Shown: piece after piece, positions 32,234-43,429 of the stretch
How positions within the stretch are numbered: position 1 is the stretch's first letter
How the letters are laid out: the number at the start of each line of letters is the position of its first letter
Source: Lota lota
Taxonomy: Eukaryota; Chordata; Actinopteri; Gadiformes; Lotidae
Length of the DNA: 64,000 nt
Direction of reading: 5' to 3'
NCBI GenBank assembly: GCA_026745465.1
Contig: JACYXH010000813.1
Coordinates: forward strand, 634,501-698,500
Made by a program: the position numbers and the translations under genes
The notes under the pieces: generated by a model
The model's database searches: none
What the model was told of the DNA's origin: nothing
The model's input: only the letters and a program-made list of their open reading frames with translations

Positions 32234-32393
32234 GATCGATCCTACCCTGGAGTCCCCTCGAGGGTTCGGCCTGATAATGGGGGTAGGGGGCAGCAGGAAG
32301 CAGAGCTTGACCCGTCTGGCGGCCCACATCTCCTCCATGGAAGACTTTCAGATCACACAAGTCAGCAAGTCATACAGCCTGTAGGACCTGAAG
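32234..32393 (+). pseudogene. Dynein exon remnant: AAA4 P-loop exon
   Basis: Acceptor TTAGTTGTAG/ and donor AAG/GTACAT are intact. The frame reads LESPRGFGLIMGVGGSRKQS, then LTRLAAHISSMEDFQI and, after an in-frame TAG, DLK. The AAA4 Walker A motif GVGGSGKQS has Arg in place of the last Gly, and a stop follows, so this module could not work. Confidence 0.92.
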
Positions 32394-32869
32394 GTACATC
32401 TGGTTGTATAGATAAACATCCCTCCTTAAACATGAGTCACAACTATTATATGTAGATTTACAGTACATATTAATTTCAAGTTATTGTCTTGCCACAGTAA
32501 CTTCATAGACCCTGCATAAAACAACAGCATTTTAGGAGTGAATGATGCAGATCCATATGGCCATATGTTCTCAGGCTATGTGTTGCTGTGTATTGTCTAT
32601 TGATCAAATTAAATCTCTGTGTGGTCTATTGATCTAATTCGACCTCTCCACTGACCCCTTACAAGGATGACTTGTCAGATACTGTTAACTGTTCTCATTG
32701 GAACATAATTCAATATCTGATTAATGAAGCAAATCCTCTCCATTCAATCGGCTGCTAAAATACGAAGGTTTAATGAGTGAGTATATGCTATTCCATTGAT
32801 TTTTGGTTGGAGATATATAAATTCCCTGGTTAACTTTTCAACATGTATGAACTAGATATTCATACCCAG

Positions 32870-32990
32870 GTGGATCTAGTACCCTTGTTCCTCAAGAGTG
32901 GAGAGGACTGCGTTTGTGCTGAATGATAGTCAGATGCGAGATGAACGCTTCCTGATCATTATCAACGACCTGCTGGCATCAGCTGAGAAT
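32870..32990 (+). pseudogene. Dynein exon remnant: AAA4 Walker B / 'INDLLAS'
   Basis: After CATACCCAG/ the frame VDLVPLFLKSG is followed, one base shifted, by TAFVLNDSQMRDERF and LIIINDLLASAE. This matches 'TVFLxTDAQVxDExFLVLINDLLASGE' of dynein AAA4. Confidence 0.88.
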
Positions 32991-33034
32991 TCGTTATCAC
33001 TGTTTGTGTGTTGCCTAGGGCAGCAGGCTGCATG

Positions 33035-33525
33035 ATATTGTGGCGATCACGGCCATGATCGCCGTACTCCAATCCGAAAGGGACTCTTGACTCTTGATGA
33101 GGCAGAACGGGCGGAGTTCGAGTTTTCCAACCGGAGGTTGGCATCTCCTGCAGGACCTGGTGGGGGCCCCGATGGAGGGGGCCCCCAAGAAGTCTGCACG
33201 GTCTCCCCGTTGGCGCCGGCCCCCTGAATACTTGAAGGACTATGTGCTGGGTGCTGGGGCCGTCGAGGACGACTGGCCCCTTAGGTGGGGGCTGTGTGAC
33301 GATCACGGCCGTGATCGCCGTACTCTGTGCCGCAAGGGACCCTGGGATTGTGAGCGGAAGCGGCACCTCCGCCGAGGTCGTGGTATGATGTGCGTATTTT
33401 GTGTGTGTGCGTGTATTGACTAAAAGACAACTCTCGGTGCCGTGCGGTGTATGGGGCCCGAGAGTTGTTAGTAAATCAATACCCTGGGCTGTCGTCTGGT
33501 CCTTCCCTTGCCGCTGCCACAATAT
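33035..33525 (+). mobile_element. Deleted LTR-retrotransposon remnant with ATAT flanks
   Basis: A 5' LTR stub (33039-33093, TGTGGCGATCACGGCC) matches the first ~50 bp of a complete 3' LTR (33295-33521, TGTGACGATC...GCCACA, 227 bp). Between them about 200 bp of internal 3' sequence encode a tail (SARSPRWRRPPEYLKDYVLG), then a purine-rich tract (TTAGGTGGGGGC) right before the LTR. ATAT flanks both ends. Thus the 5' LTR remainder and nearly all the coding region are deleted. The polypeptide tail resembles the end of gypsy/BEL-type Pol. Confidence 0.75.
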
Positions 33526-33529
33526 GATA

Positions 33530-34900
33530 TATTGTATTTTTATTGGCTTCGTGATGTAAACATACGTGATAAAAATAATGCAAAAGCCTGAACTGCGCTA
33601 AGTAGTACATTTACACATCCATGGTGGTGCTGGTGTCGCAGTTAAGTTCAACAACACTAACAAACTTTCCGTCTATTGGCTATGTTCATACTGCTGTTTT
33701 CAACGTTATCGCATAACATTTTTGCCCCATCACAAACAGCCCTGACTTGCCTACCTACATACAATAATATAGCTTTTGAATATACTTGACTTCTCTGGGA
33801 TTACAATATGTGACCATTCCGCATTCAAATTTGTATTATATTTATATATATATATATTATATTTTTAAGAGTTTCATTATCCAAAAGGTTTCCAACAATG
33901 TTCAAACCCAGAGAAATTCATAGTTTTATTCAAGGTAACGGTGCGTTTCATTTGGTGGCTTGTAAATGCCTCCCCTTTACCCCCTAACTTCTGGGGAAAC
34001 GTGAAACAGTAATCCAGTAGTTTACAATGATGTGCTATTATGGCAAATGCCTCATGCCAGCCACCAAGCTAATGCATACGGTAACGTCACGTCTGTAAAG
34101 TTATTTTTAGTATGATTGTTTTGACCATGGATATCAATGCTGGGCTACCCCAGGATTGAATTCACCACATAACGTTAGCTACAGCTGCATGGATAGTCAA
34201 GTCATTGAATGAGTCAAGGGATTTGGCCGGTTTAAGACCCCAGGTGAATTGTTGAAACTGTCTATGTTCAAGACATAACTCAGCCATGATTTTTGTTTAA
34301 CTGACCCCCTCTTGCTGTGTAGGTGCATTACGAAATTAGGCAGTTGGCGATCCATTTACATCCATTATATTCCAAACTTGTGTTTAGCAACTGTCATAGC
34401 TGTATCTTTGTTTTTTGCAACGCACATAAGCGCATACAAACTGCCCTGGCTAGGTACTTTTCTCCAATAGTTCCCATAAATTCACAAATCGTCAAGTTAC
34501 GATTCTGTGTTTGTACACCACTGCGTATCTCACAGACTTAGAGACTGAGGCGCGCAGTTAGAATTCTGAGTGAAGATAGTAGCTATGGTTGAAGATAATT
34601 CTGAATTCTAAGTGAAGAGCTAAATTTCTATAAGTCGCCAGGGTAAGTGTAGGAGTGGGTGTTTTTTAACTGATTAGAATGGAGCCTAGGCATTTACTTC
34701 TGAATCAAAATGTGTGTGCTCAATTCCCCTTAGAATGTTCGTAAAACGCAACTGTCAACCCAGCAACAATTTCCCGGCTCAGCCAGTTTATTGTGGGTCT
34801 AAGCAGTTCGATCCAAATTTCACCATCGTGCTCATGACCAGCTCGTAACATTCAAGAATTCTCACTGCTCACCTCTAAATCTCAAAAATGTATGAGCATG
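33530..34900. other. Intronic sequence, no gene seen
   Basis: AT-rich, with a short (TA)n near 33840-33860 and a duplicated GAATTCT(A/G)AGTGAAGA motif at 34560-34615. The conserved dynein exon expected here (between 'INDLLAS' and 'FPVLVN') was not found. Confidence 0.4.
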
Positions 34901-34919
34901 CGCAGTAGCGATGTAAAAC

Positions 34920-35454
34920 ATTGAAGAGACAACTGAAAAGTAAAAGTACATTTATTAAGGGGAAACAAAACGGGAAGGGTCAGCGGACTGATGGTGGAGC
35001 CAATGGAAAGCAACTTAGCAAAACAAAACTACTAAAGATCTCAGCTCCTAAGAAAGAAAAGAACCAAAACCCTGACTAGCCTAGCTAGCAACAGTAAAGC
35101 AAAATATACACAGGTGGCATCCACCGCTTACTTACTGTCTCTAGACAATGGTGATCTATGTGTGTGCTTTGTACACGGTACCCCAAGCTTACCTAGCCCC
35201 CTTCCCAGGGAAGAAAGGGAGGTCAACACAAAGGGCAGGTAGCACACTGCAAAACAGACCAACAAATAAACAAATGGGGAACAGCTCCACACGTAGCACA
35301 TGGACACAAGTCCAAGAGGGAGACACTTCCTGGGGTGTGGCTTTTATAATCCTGGCTCCAATCAGGAATAAAAGGAGGGGAGGTACCTGTGGGAAGACAG
35401 AGGGAAAACAAGACACGCCCACAAACACAAGTGCCACTGGCAAGGCACGTAACA
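34920..35454 (-). mobile_element. Probable solo LTR, minus strand
   Basis: Minus-strand order: TGTTACGTGCC (from 35454), TATA box TATAAAAG (about 35340), then AATAAA (about 34950). This spacing fits a U3-R-U5 LTR. No internal sequence adjoins and the left end is not fixed. Confidence 0.5.
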
Positions 35455-36330
35455 GACAGGAAAAAGACTCGCACAACTCTCTTGTGATTGTTTGAGAATC
35501 ACAGAGGCTCATGGGTAGTATAGTAGATGTAATGGAAACAAGTTAAAGTTAGGATATATAGTACATATTCTCAGCAATTAAGGTAATGAGAAACGTTAAT
35601 GGGTTGTAGCAGTAAAATAATGAAATATTCTCTATATCAAGGATTATGAATCTACGTGATATGGTTTGGCCGTAAAGACTACTAGAATCCTTTTCAATAG
35701 GGGTGTAACATATGGGAAATCTGAGTAGAACCACACTGCCAGGGTTTATATTGTAACTATATTGTCACTATATTATCACTGTATTACAATATTACCACTA
35801 TGTCTCTAAACATAGTATTTTCAAGCAATTAAAAAATGAAGTCAAAAAGACCCCATTAGTTGTATCAATCATATACATTAATCATTTACATACATTAATT
35901 TGTTTTCATATATTGATATAAAATATTTGATCTAGAGTAAATAATACAGGGGTTTAAAGGCAGCGGCAGTTCTAGACCATTTTGTTTAGGGGGCCCAGCT
36001 GGGGTCATTTGTTGAGCCATATGACCATGACAAATCTGTGTTTTATTTTGGCTGGCAAGCGCCATAAATGGCATACAGTATATCTTTGCCATAAACTATA
36101 TGTATAGCAATGTTTATCCATCTGTTTTTACCGTAGCCATAGGTTACACCCTTATACGAAGAACATTGCAAGTATTGTCTTGTCCTTGTGAAGTAAACTA
36201 CAAAGCTAGCACAGCTAGTTTCAGCATCAGCCGCTAAACAAATGCGCTACATTTCCTCAACTGGCCAGTGTTCTGTGAAATAAGATAACCCTGTTACCTC
36301 ATAACTCATAACCAAAACTAGATTATGGAC

Positions 36331-37160
36331 AGTTCGTTAATGACTTTGTGTCATGGTGTAAGGAGTCATTCCTTAAACTGAATGGGTCAAAAACCAAGTA
36401 CATGATTATCGATTTTAGGAAATCAGCATCCATCCCCAAACTCAAAGTTATTGAGGGAACTGAGATTGATTTGGTGGAGCACTATAAATATTTGGGCACT
36501 TTCTTTGATAATACGTTGTGCTTTCAGGCTAATGCAGATGCCATTTCTAAGAAAGTATAACAACATCTTTACTTCTTGAAGAAAATTAATTCCTTTAATG
36601 TGTGCACCAAAATGATGACTCAATAAAGGCTCTACAGAACCTTTACTGAGTCGATGCTGTCTTTTTGTATTGCGGCATGGTTTGGGAACGTGATTCTGGC
36701 CAGTAAGAATAGACTCAGCTCGCCAGAGTGGCCAGCAAAGTTACTGGGTGAACCAAGCACAGCTCTCTGACCTTTATGATTGGCAGGACACAAGGAAGGC
36801 CCATGCCATATTGGTCTGTACTGACCACCCCCTGCAGAGGGAGTTTGAGCTTCTACCTTCAGGAAGAAGATATAGAGTTCCAACTCAGAGTTCTAAGATT
36901 TCAAAGACTAGCACTGCAAAGGCTGAATGTGCACAAATGACTGCACTAAGCCCGTTCTGCACTCAGCAATTTGCTTTCTCTTTTGTCTTCACATGAAGTG
37001 ATCATGCATTGTACTGTATTGTCACTGTACTGTATTGTGTTGTTGTATCTGTGTCCTCTCTGGTGTGTTGTCTATCATGTTGTATTTATGATGGATTGAA
37101 TGTGTTTTTACCCGGCTAGTAGCCCTAGTGGGATAATACATTTGACTTGACTTGATTTAG
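36331..37160 (+). mobile_element. LINE fragment: reverse-transcriptase C-terminal part and 3' end
   Basis: The frame reads FVSWCKESFLKLNGSKTKYM, then HYKYLGTFFDNTLCF and LYFLKKINSFNV with a stop and shifts, then HPLQREFELLPSGRRYRVP. These are the conserved thumb and C-terminal motifs of Rex1/CR1-type LINE ORF2 ('KTKEMIIDFRK', 'YKYLG', 'FELLPSGRRYR'). The 3' tail ends near ATACATTTGACTTGACTTGA. It is 5' truncated and sits in a dynein intron. Confidence 0.82.
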
Positions 37161-37228
37161 TCAGGCCCATAGAGTTCTCCAATCAGACCATTTATGTTTC
37201 CAGGAACACAACAAATAATACGTTTTTT

Positions 37229-37628
37229 TTTTTTTTTTGAGACAGAATCGCCCAAAAATGTGTGGTTGTGGTATAAGCAGGAAAATCCAGTCCTATGTGT
37301 GGTGTTAGGGGGGGTTCTTAGCCCCTACACATGAATTATGAATTATCCCTTACATATAGTGTATGCAACAAGTTGGGACAATTATATCCATCATGTGAGG
37401 GTTTATTTTATATTTTTCAATTGTGTTTATCATAAGATAGCACTATTAATAGAACCAAAAACAATCACACATTGTGGAGATAAAATTGCATTTTAAAGAA
37501 AGAAAAGTGAAAAAGGAGGAGGAGAAGTAGGGGAAGAGACGGTGGTGGTGATAATGGGCAGGATGGAAGAAGGAAAACCATGCACACCCACCCACACACC
37601 CACACACAAAACACAAATGCGCAGACGC

Positions 37629-37692
<64 letters not shown>
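37229..37692. repeat. (AC)n microsatellite and poly-T
   Basis: Poly-T at about 37224-37239. Long (CA)n mostly at 37626-37692. Confidence 0.9.
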
Positions 37693-37694
<2 letters not shown>

Positions 37695-37833
37695 CCGTGT
37701 TTGTGAGGAGAAAGGAGGAGGGGTGATGGGGGTGTAGCCACAGCAGGCTGGGGCCTAGGTCATTAGTCTAGGCTGTGTTTGTTTGTATTAATTGCTTTGT
37801 TTGTGATATTTTTTTCTCTCTACCCTTTCACAG

Positions 37834-37990
37834 GGTGTACTGTGTATGACTCCTGTGAGCAGTGCCTTTTGGGTCAGGGCCCGTCGGTTCCCGGTCCTGG
37901 TCAACAGTTCCAGTGTGGACTGGTTCCACGAGCCCAGATGCCCCCGAGTCCATCAGCCACAGCTTCTTACAAGAGGTGGACGACATCGGG
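37834..37990 (+). pseudogene. Dynein exon remnant: AAA4 'RRFPVLVNSSSVDWFHE'
   Basis: Acceptor CTACCCTTTCACAG/ at 37833. The frame reads RARRFPVLVNSSSVDWFHE, matching '[20 protein letters not shown]'. It then shifts one frame to PESISHSFLQEVDDIG, so a small indel breaks the exon. Confidence 0.92.
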
Positions 37991-38657
37991 GTCAGGCTTT
38001 TTACATTTTGCTTTCTTTCTTTTATAGTGCAATATTTATAGCATTTATATGGACCATTTCTTTTTCTATTTTTGCTGGGCTTAGTGTCCTAACAAAGACA
38101 CTACAATTTAAGTAAAATGGGGTACAATTTAATAATTCATGGTTCGTTCTAGCTTTGCCAGATATTTTATGAGGCTTTTTCATACCCAGTTACACTTTTA
38201 ATTAACATCGTCTAATTACAGCAATACAGCTGGATTCACTTGTGCACATATCCCTCATCATTACCACTCCACGGATACTTGTGACGAATTGCTCGTCACA
38301 TGCCTCAAAACTCAGCTGACTAAACGCACGCCATTGTTTTCCCAGCGGGACAATCAGAACCAATGATCATTTTTGTTAACGAGGTGGCCCGGTGATTGAT
38401 AAGCACATAAGGACTAACTCAAGGCCCCCAGCTGTCACACCCATGAAGTGCCGTGGCAGTCTTATGGCCAATTTACACTTCTGCATCAGAAAGTATGCGA
38501 ATATCCACGAAAATCCACGAAGATCCACGTTGTTACTAAGGGAACATGCCCTTTTTGCCAGTCACAGACTTACACATTCAGAGGTTGGTATCATCAAGTC
38601 GCCGGTCTCTGAGGAGGTATGCATCCACTAATCGCTGATGAGTAGAGAAAGGAGTGG
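37991..38657. other. Intronic sequence, no gene seen
   Basis: AT-rich then mixed sequence with an AAAATCCACGA(A/C)GATCCACG reiteration near 38500-38530. No exon found. Confidence 0.4.
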
Positions 38658-38941
38658 GTGTAGTGCAGCGTTACTTTAGTTGACAAATCGTTTTCGTTAT
38701 AGTTTTCGTCAACAACATATTTTCACAGAAGAAAACAAGACGATAACTAAATAAAAAATAATTTATGATGACAAAAGCTCTGACGATAGCTGAAATGATA
38801 TGACATGTAGTCAACTAAAACTAGACTAAAACTAAAGCGATACAGATGACTGAAATATGACTAAAACGAAATGTCATTTTTGTCAAAAGACTGACTAAAA
38901 CCAGATACAAATTTGCTGTCAAAATTAACACTGGCGTAGTA
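38658..38941. mobile_element. hAT-type MITE
   Basis: Begins CAGCGTTAC (38666) and ends TTAACACTG (38933), imperfect inverted ends. The flanking 8-mers GTGTAGTG (38658-38665) and GCGTAGTA (38934-38941) match at 6 of 8 positions, the target-site length of hAT elements. The interior is made of repeated TTTTAGT(C/T)GAC / ACTAAAAC units on both strands and codes for nothing. Confidence 0.75.
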
Positions 38942-39294
38942 TTTTGTTTTGTATTTCGGCAAAATCAAAACACTGTAGTTTCAGTTGCAATACACCAAGC
39001 ACTTTTGAGCAGTGCATTATTTCACACATACATATTGCTTTTTCAACATATTTTCAATTGAGAAGACAATCTCGCGATTCCGTTTCTGTGTTAGCTCTTC
39101 GGTTCATGTATATTGGGGGTCAGAAATGCTATGTGCCCTCTTGTGTACACTTTAAGGTGACATGGAATTATAAATGACAGTCTGTGAAGGTCTCTGTCGC
39201 GTCTCTGAGTCGCCATGGGGATCCGGCAAATGTGCTGTACATAGAACTGTAAAAACAGCTTTAACCACTTGCCAGTTTAGAACATTATGTTGCC

Positions 39295-39373
<79 letters not shown>
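39295..39373. repeat. (TG)n microsatellite
   Basis: About 75 bp of nearly pure TG. Confidence 0.95.
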
Positions 39374-39374
<1 letters not shown>

Positions 39375-40413
39375 CGCTAGGTTACAGTGGTACTTCTATT
39401 AGAAATAGCGTAGAAGTACCTGTATTAACATTGGTGCCTCAAATAGTAGAAGCTACAAGCAGGAAACTGTGTACATACATGAAGCAGTAGTAGACAATAT
39501 TAACTGTATTTGTATGTTGTTATGCTATGCTATGCTATGCTAATCGGATGCTTCCGATTTAGGAGGAATTTTTGGATAATGCAAAAGTTAGTAGGAGAAA
39601 AAAAATTACATGAGCTGTAGCAGTGGTAGTCATAGTTGTTAAAGTGGTACATTGAGCAGGCCAAATAAATGTCTGGCTGTGAATCATGTAAATAAAGATA
39701 CATCTTTAGCTGAAATCAATGATGAATTGTTGAACTGCAAAGAATCATGTCAATATCTGAAATTGATAGGGAAACAAAGAGTGAGATGCAAATTTATTGT
39801 GAGCTTGAAACACACCACGCCTTAATAACTGACAAACAAGGCCAATCAATTGGAATGTGTCTCTGCTGAACACAAAATGCTTTGTCAAAATACATTATAT
39901 CAAATCCTCATGAATTATGATTTGTTTTTGCTTGCAAGGTATGGTCAGATGTGATACTCACATTCTACACTCGTTTACTTTTGCATTAGTTGATCGCTAA
40001 CTGGGATGAATATTGACTTATAGTGCCAATGTGAAATACATGATGAATATGACCACTACAGTGGCCTCTATGAACAGTGGTGGTGGGGAAAGTTGGAGCC
40101 GTCGAGGATTATACATACACAACGGCATACATGCTTTACAAGGCTCTGTGTAAGTGGCGTAAACACATTATTTTCACAGTGATTCTCAAAGCCTAATCGT
40201 TTCTGTGAGCTACACCTACATTTTAGAATGAGTAAGTCATGGGTAAAGCAAGTGAGATGACAAAACTTGTAGATTAATTCAGATTATATGAAGATAATAT
40301 TTCAGGCCACATCAGCTTGCTGATGTTAAAGTCTACTCAATCCTGCACTCCCTGTTAACCCCCCCCCCCCCTCCCTCTCTCTCCTCTCCCTGCTTCTCTG
40401 CCTATTTTTACAG
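39374..40413. other. Intronic sequence, no gene seen
   Basis: AT-rich with a short GCTAT reiteration (39521-39541) and a polypyrimidine tract before the exon at 40414. Confidence 0.45.
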
Positions 40414-40615
40414 CCCCCCATCCAGGAATCCATCAGTCTTTTCATGGCTTATGTACACACCAGTATCAACAAGGCGAGTGAAAAATACAAGCGCAATGAG
40501 AAAAGCCACAATTACACCACACCCAAGAGCTTTCTCCAGCAAATCACCAGTACAGGAACCTTCTACAGAAGAGTCGCTCTCAGCTCAAATACAAATGAAC
40601 TGCCTCGACTTCCAC
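40414..40615 (+). pseudogene. Dynein exon remnant: stalk base '[11 protein letters not shown]'
   Basis: Acceptor TATTTTTACAG/. The frame reads [20 protein letters not shown], then [12 protein letters not shown], the conserved stretch at the start of the dynein stalk. It then shifts to [16 protein letters not shown] and a stop. Confidence 0.93.
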
Positions 40616-40802
40616 TAAGTCCTACACTGCACCTTTAACATATCATGTTTGAGTTATGAAAAAATCTATTGGTCACAGGATTGCTAATTATGCATCTTTT
40701 ACTTGGTAAAAAGTGATTTTCCATGGATTATTTTTCATTTATTCATTATATTCATCTATTTTATTACTCTGTGTTTTTTTTTTTTTTTTTTTACAATGTT
40801 AG

Positions 40803-40914
40803 GTGGAGAAATGAAAAGCCCAACTTGCCCAACTGAACAGCTAATCAGAAAGATTGTTCTGCAGACAGAGAAGGCCAGGCCAAGAAAGAGTCTGCAAATC
40901 TGGACACGAAGAAG
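40803..40914 (+). pseudogene. Probable dynein exon remnant: stalk coiled coil
   Basis: Bounded by TGTTAG/ and AAG/GTATCT. Frames give VEK, stop, KAQLAQLN and, shifted, AKKESANLDTKK. These fit the heptad-rich 'VDDLKAKLAxQE...' stalk helix CC1 with breaks. Confidence 0.55.
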
Positions 40915-41157
40915 GTATCTCTAGATTACGAGTTACAGTTTACTTGTTCCCTGTTCCAAGCATGATGCATTACCTGCTCTTTAATGACATGTTCTTATAA
41001 AACGAAAATATTCATTAAGGTGAATTTGGATAAAGGTTTTTCCTACTTTACTAAATATTACTAAATGACTCAATTATAATATTCTAGTCAATTAATAACA
41101 ACAAACAAAAGGACTCCGCTATTCTATATTGAGTTCACTCTTGTGAGTCTGGCTTCC

Positions 41158-41304
41158 GGGTGAATCTGACCGAGCTGAAGACATTCCCCAACCCTCCAGC
41201 AGCGGTGATCAACGTGTCTGCAGGTGTGATGGTGCTGCTAGCTCCACGTGGCCACACGCCCAATGATCGGATCTGGAAGGCAGCGCAGGCCTTCATTGGC
41301 AAGG
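41158..41304 (+). pseudogene. Dynein exon remnant: stalk CC1 exit '[15 protein letters not shown]'
   Basis: The frame reads [38 protein letters not shown] and KAAQAFIGK, matching 'NLTELKSFGSPPxAVxNVxAAVMVLLAPxGKxPKDRSWKAAKxxMGK' near the microtubule-binding tip. Likely ends at AAG/GTTAAC. The frame itself is open. Confidence 0.93.
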
Positions 41305-41879
41305 TTAACCTGTCACAATGGCAATTGCATCAACCTGATGAATGCCAATCTAATTTGTTCGCAGGGCCTTGACCTTAGCCCTGCTCAGCATGTCAAATTA
41401 CCACATTACAGCTGGATGGCTCTATGAATATGCTGGATGATGACGGGGTCTAGCCCATGGTCTCCACTGCTGGAGCCCTGCTAGTAATCTGCCCAATTCT
41501 GTTAACCTCTTCATCCTGAAATGCTCATTCGTTTTGTGGTATTTAAATACATGAGAAAGGAGTCATGTGACACCTAGAAAGATTAGATTCTCAACTTTTA
41601 GTCTATTTAACCATTGTTAGCTAAACCAAAGACAATTCCAACCCCAAACACAGGTATTGTATATGTCATTTGATCTACAAACTACATATCATATGAAAGC
41701 CAAGGCTCCACTGATTTCAACATCCAAACCATATCACTCTGTGACTAAAACCTGCCGAACTAGAGGCAGAAAACAATCAAGAACAAACTTCACTTTGTTG
41801 TTTTTGTCATCAAAGTTGTGCTTGATCGCATAAAATCACCATAAGAACACACGTTCTACGTCGCCATCTGGTGGCCATA

Positions 41880-42130
41880 TGGTGCAATTCCGATTATTTG
41901 GATTGGTGTCATTCCATTTTATTCGCCCTGAACTTTCAAAAGAGGTGTCAAGTGTCAAAATCGCGCAATGGGTTCTCAAGATACCTGCCTGTTTGTGTAT
42001 CATCAAGTTTATATTGTCAATTTTGCATTGGATTGATTTATTTATTTGGAGATTTCGCCTAAACCTACCTCTTATTAAGACCTCTATATTTGCTCTACTT
42101 CACTTTATTGGCATCAAATATTGACCCAGA
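41880..42130. repeat. Possible dispersed repeat
   Basis: CGCCATCTGGTGGCCATATG and 'GAACTTTCAAAAGAGGTGTC' style wording is common in fish interspersed repeats. It is short and has no defined ends. Confidence 0.25.
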
Positions 42131-42149
42131 TACTCATCAGATGTTGTGC

Positions 42150-42470
42150 TGTGGCCCTATTGTACTATAGGGCTACCAACTGATAATACACTAGGTGGTA
42201 TTCAATCTAAAACAACATTTATTTCAGGCGAAAATGAAATCTTCCACTCATGCTGTGTTTTAGCTTTATTCACTCTAACCAAGTCCACATTAATTATTTC
42301 ACATGCATAACAAGGACACAGGTGTTGCCTTTCTCTTGGTACCAAGATTACATATTATAGCTCTTGCAGTTGTAGAGATATACTCTGTTTACTTTGGGTA
42401 TGTTATTTTCAGAGGAACTCAGAAATAGGCCTAGTGATAAAGAGAGGGAGGATTCTGTTTCTGAGGAACT
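42150..42470. repeat. Dispersed repeat copy A' (partner at 3405-3620)
   Basis: Same direction and order of blocks as 3405-3620, ending in a shared AATAGGCCTAGTGAT/GAGGCCTAGGGATGA region, but with an extra insertion of about 80 bp. Confidence 0.6.
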
Positions 42471-42767
42471 GGTGGTGTTGGGAAGCAGTGCTTGTCAGTG
42501 TTTAAAATAAGTATCTTTCATAGTGCCACGGAAAATAAAAACGATCATACTTCTGTTGTATCAGTAATACATCTAAATATGTAACTACTCTCAAGGGATT
42601 TCCAGACGCAATATGTAAATGTAGCTCACAAACATGTATGTATTTTTTATATAAAAACATAAATGTACACAGCAAGCATGACTATATCTACCCATGTATA
42701 TTCAAGCATATTTTATTTGCCCTTAATACAGTTACAGTGTCCAAGAGTTCCGCAGGCCCACATTATT

Positions 42768-42955
42768 CATTCATGCATTCATACATTCATTCATGCATAC
42801 ATACATACATGCGTGCATGCACACATGTACACACTCACACTCATACACACATTCACACACTTGCACACAGACACAGACATACATACATACATACATACAT
42901 ACATACATACATACATACATACATACATACATACATACATACTGTACATACATCC
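42768..42955. repeat. (ATAC)n / (ATTC)n tetranucleotide microsatellite
   Basis: CATTCAT-type units are followed by long ATAC repeats (42877-42942). Confidence 0.95.
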
Positions 42956-43058
42956 AAAGTTATGATAATAATGATTGAATATGAATTGAATAGTGATGAT
43001 TATTACTTTTGTGTACAAGTATGTTGTTATTGTCCTTGTAATACTTCTTATTGTCTAG

Positions 43059-43165
43059 GTGTATTGTGACATTGCCCCTAAAAGACAGAAACTCTCACAA
43101 GCCAATCGAGATCTGGAAAAGGCAGCTGTCAAATTGTTGGCTGTGCAAAATAAGTTGGAAGAACA
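43059..43165 (+). pseudogene. Dynein exon remnant: stalk CC2 start 'VYCDIAPKRQKLSQAN'
   Basis: Acceptor CTTATTGTCTAG/. The frame reads VYCDIAPKRQKLSQANRDL and LLAVQNKLEEQ, matching 'VYCDVEPKRQALxxANxELxxAxEKL'. The donor was not identified with confidence. Confidence 0.92.
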
Positions 43166-43264
43166 AATTATACTCACCTTTACATCAATCAATGTTTTGA
43201 GACTCACCCCATAACCCTGAATAACGTGTGTGTGTTTGTGTGTGTGTGTGTGTTTTGTCTGCAG

Positions 43265-43400
43265 GACCTGGACGTGAGCCTCCACCACCTCACATCTCAG
43301 TTCAAAAGAGTGACGGGTGAGAAAGTCAGATGTCAGGAGGACTTGTCTCGCACAAACCAGACCATAGAGCTGGCCAACCGGCTGGGTCGAAGGGCTGGAG
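43265..43400 (+). pseudogene. Dynein exon remnant: stalk CC2 to AAA5 'RTNQTIELANRL'
   Basis: GTCTGCAG/ and GAG/GTGTGT borders. The frame DLDVSLHHLTSQFKRVTGEK, CQEDLSRTNQTIELANRL fits the family; the next bases read GRRAG where 'VxGL' is expected, so one extra G breaks the end of the exon. Confidence 0.93.
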
Positions 43401-43429
43401 GTGTGTGACATGTGTGTCACTGTTTCTGA

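Noticed and set aside
32962-33522. 186-aa minus-strand frame as a gene
   Set aside because: It is the antisense of the mini-LTR element and its flank. The coding signal of the element tail is on the plus strand.
42875-42942. Regular short repeats resembling a CRISPR array
   Set aside because: Simple ATAC tetranucleotide repeat with no spacers, in eukaryotic DNA.
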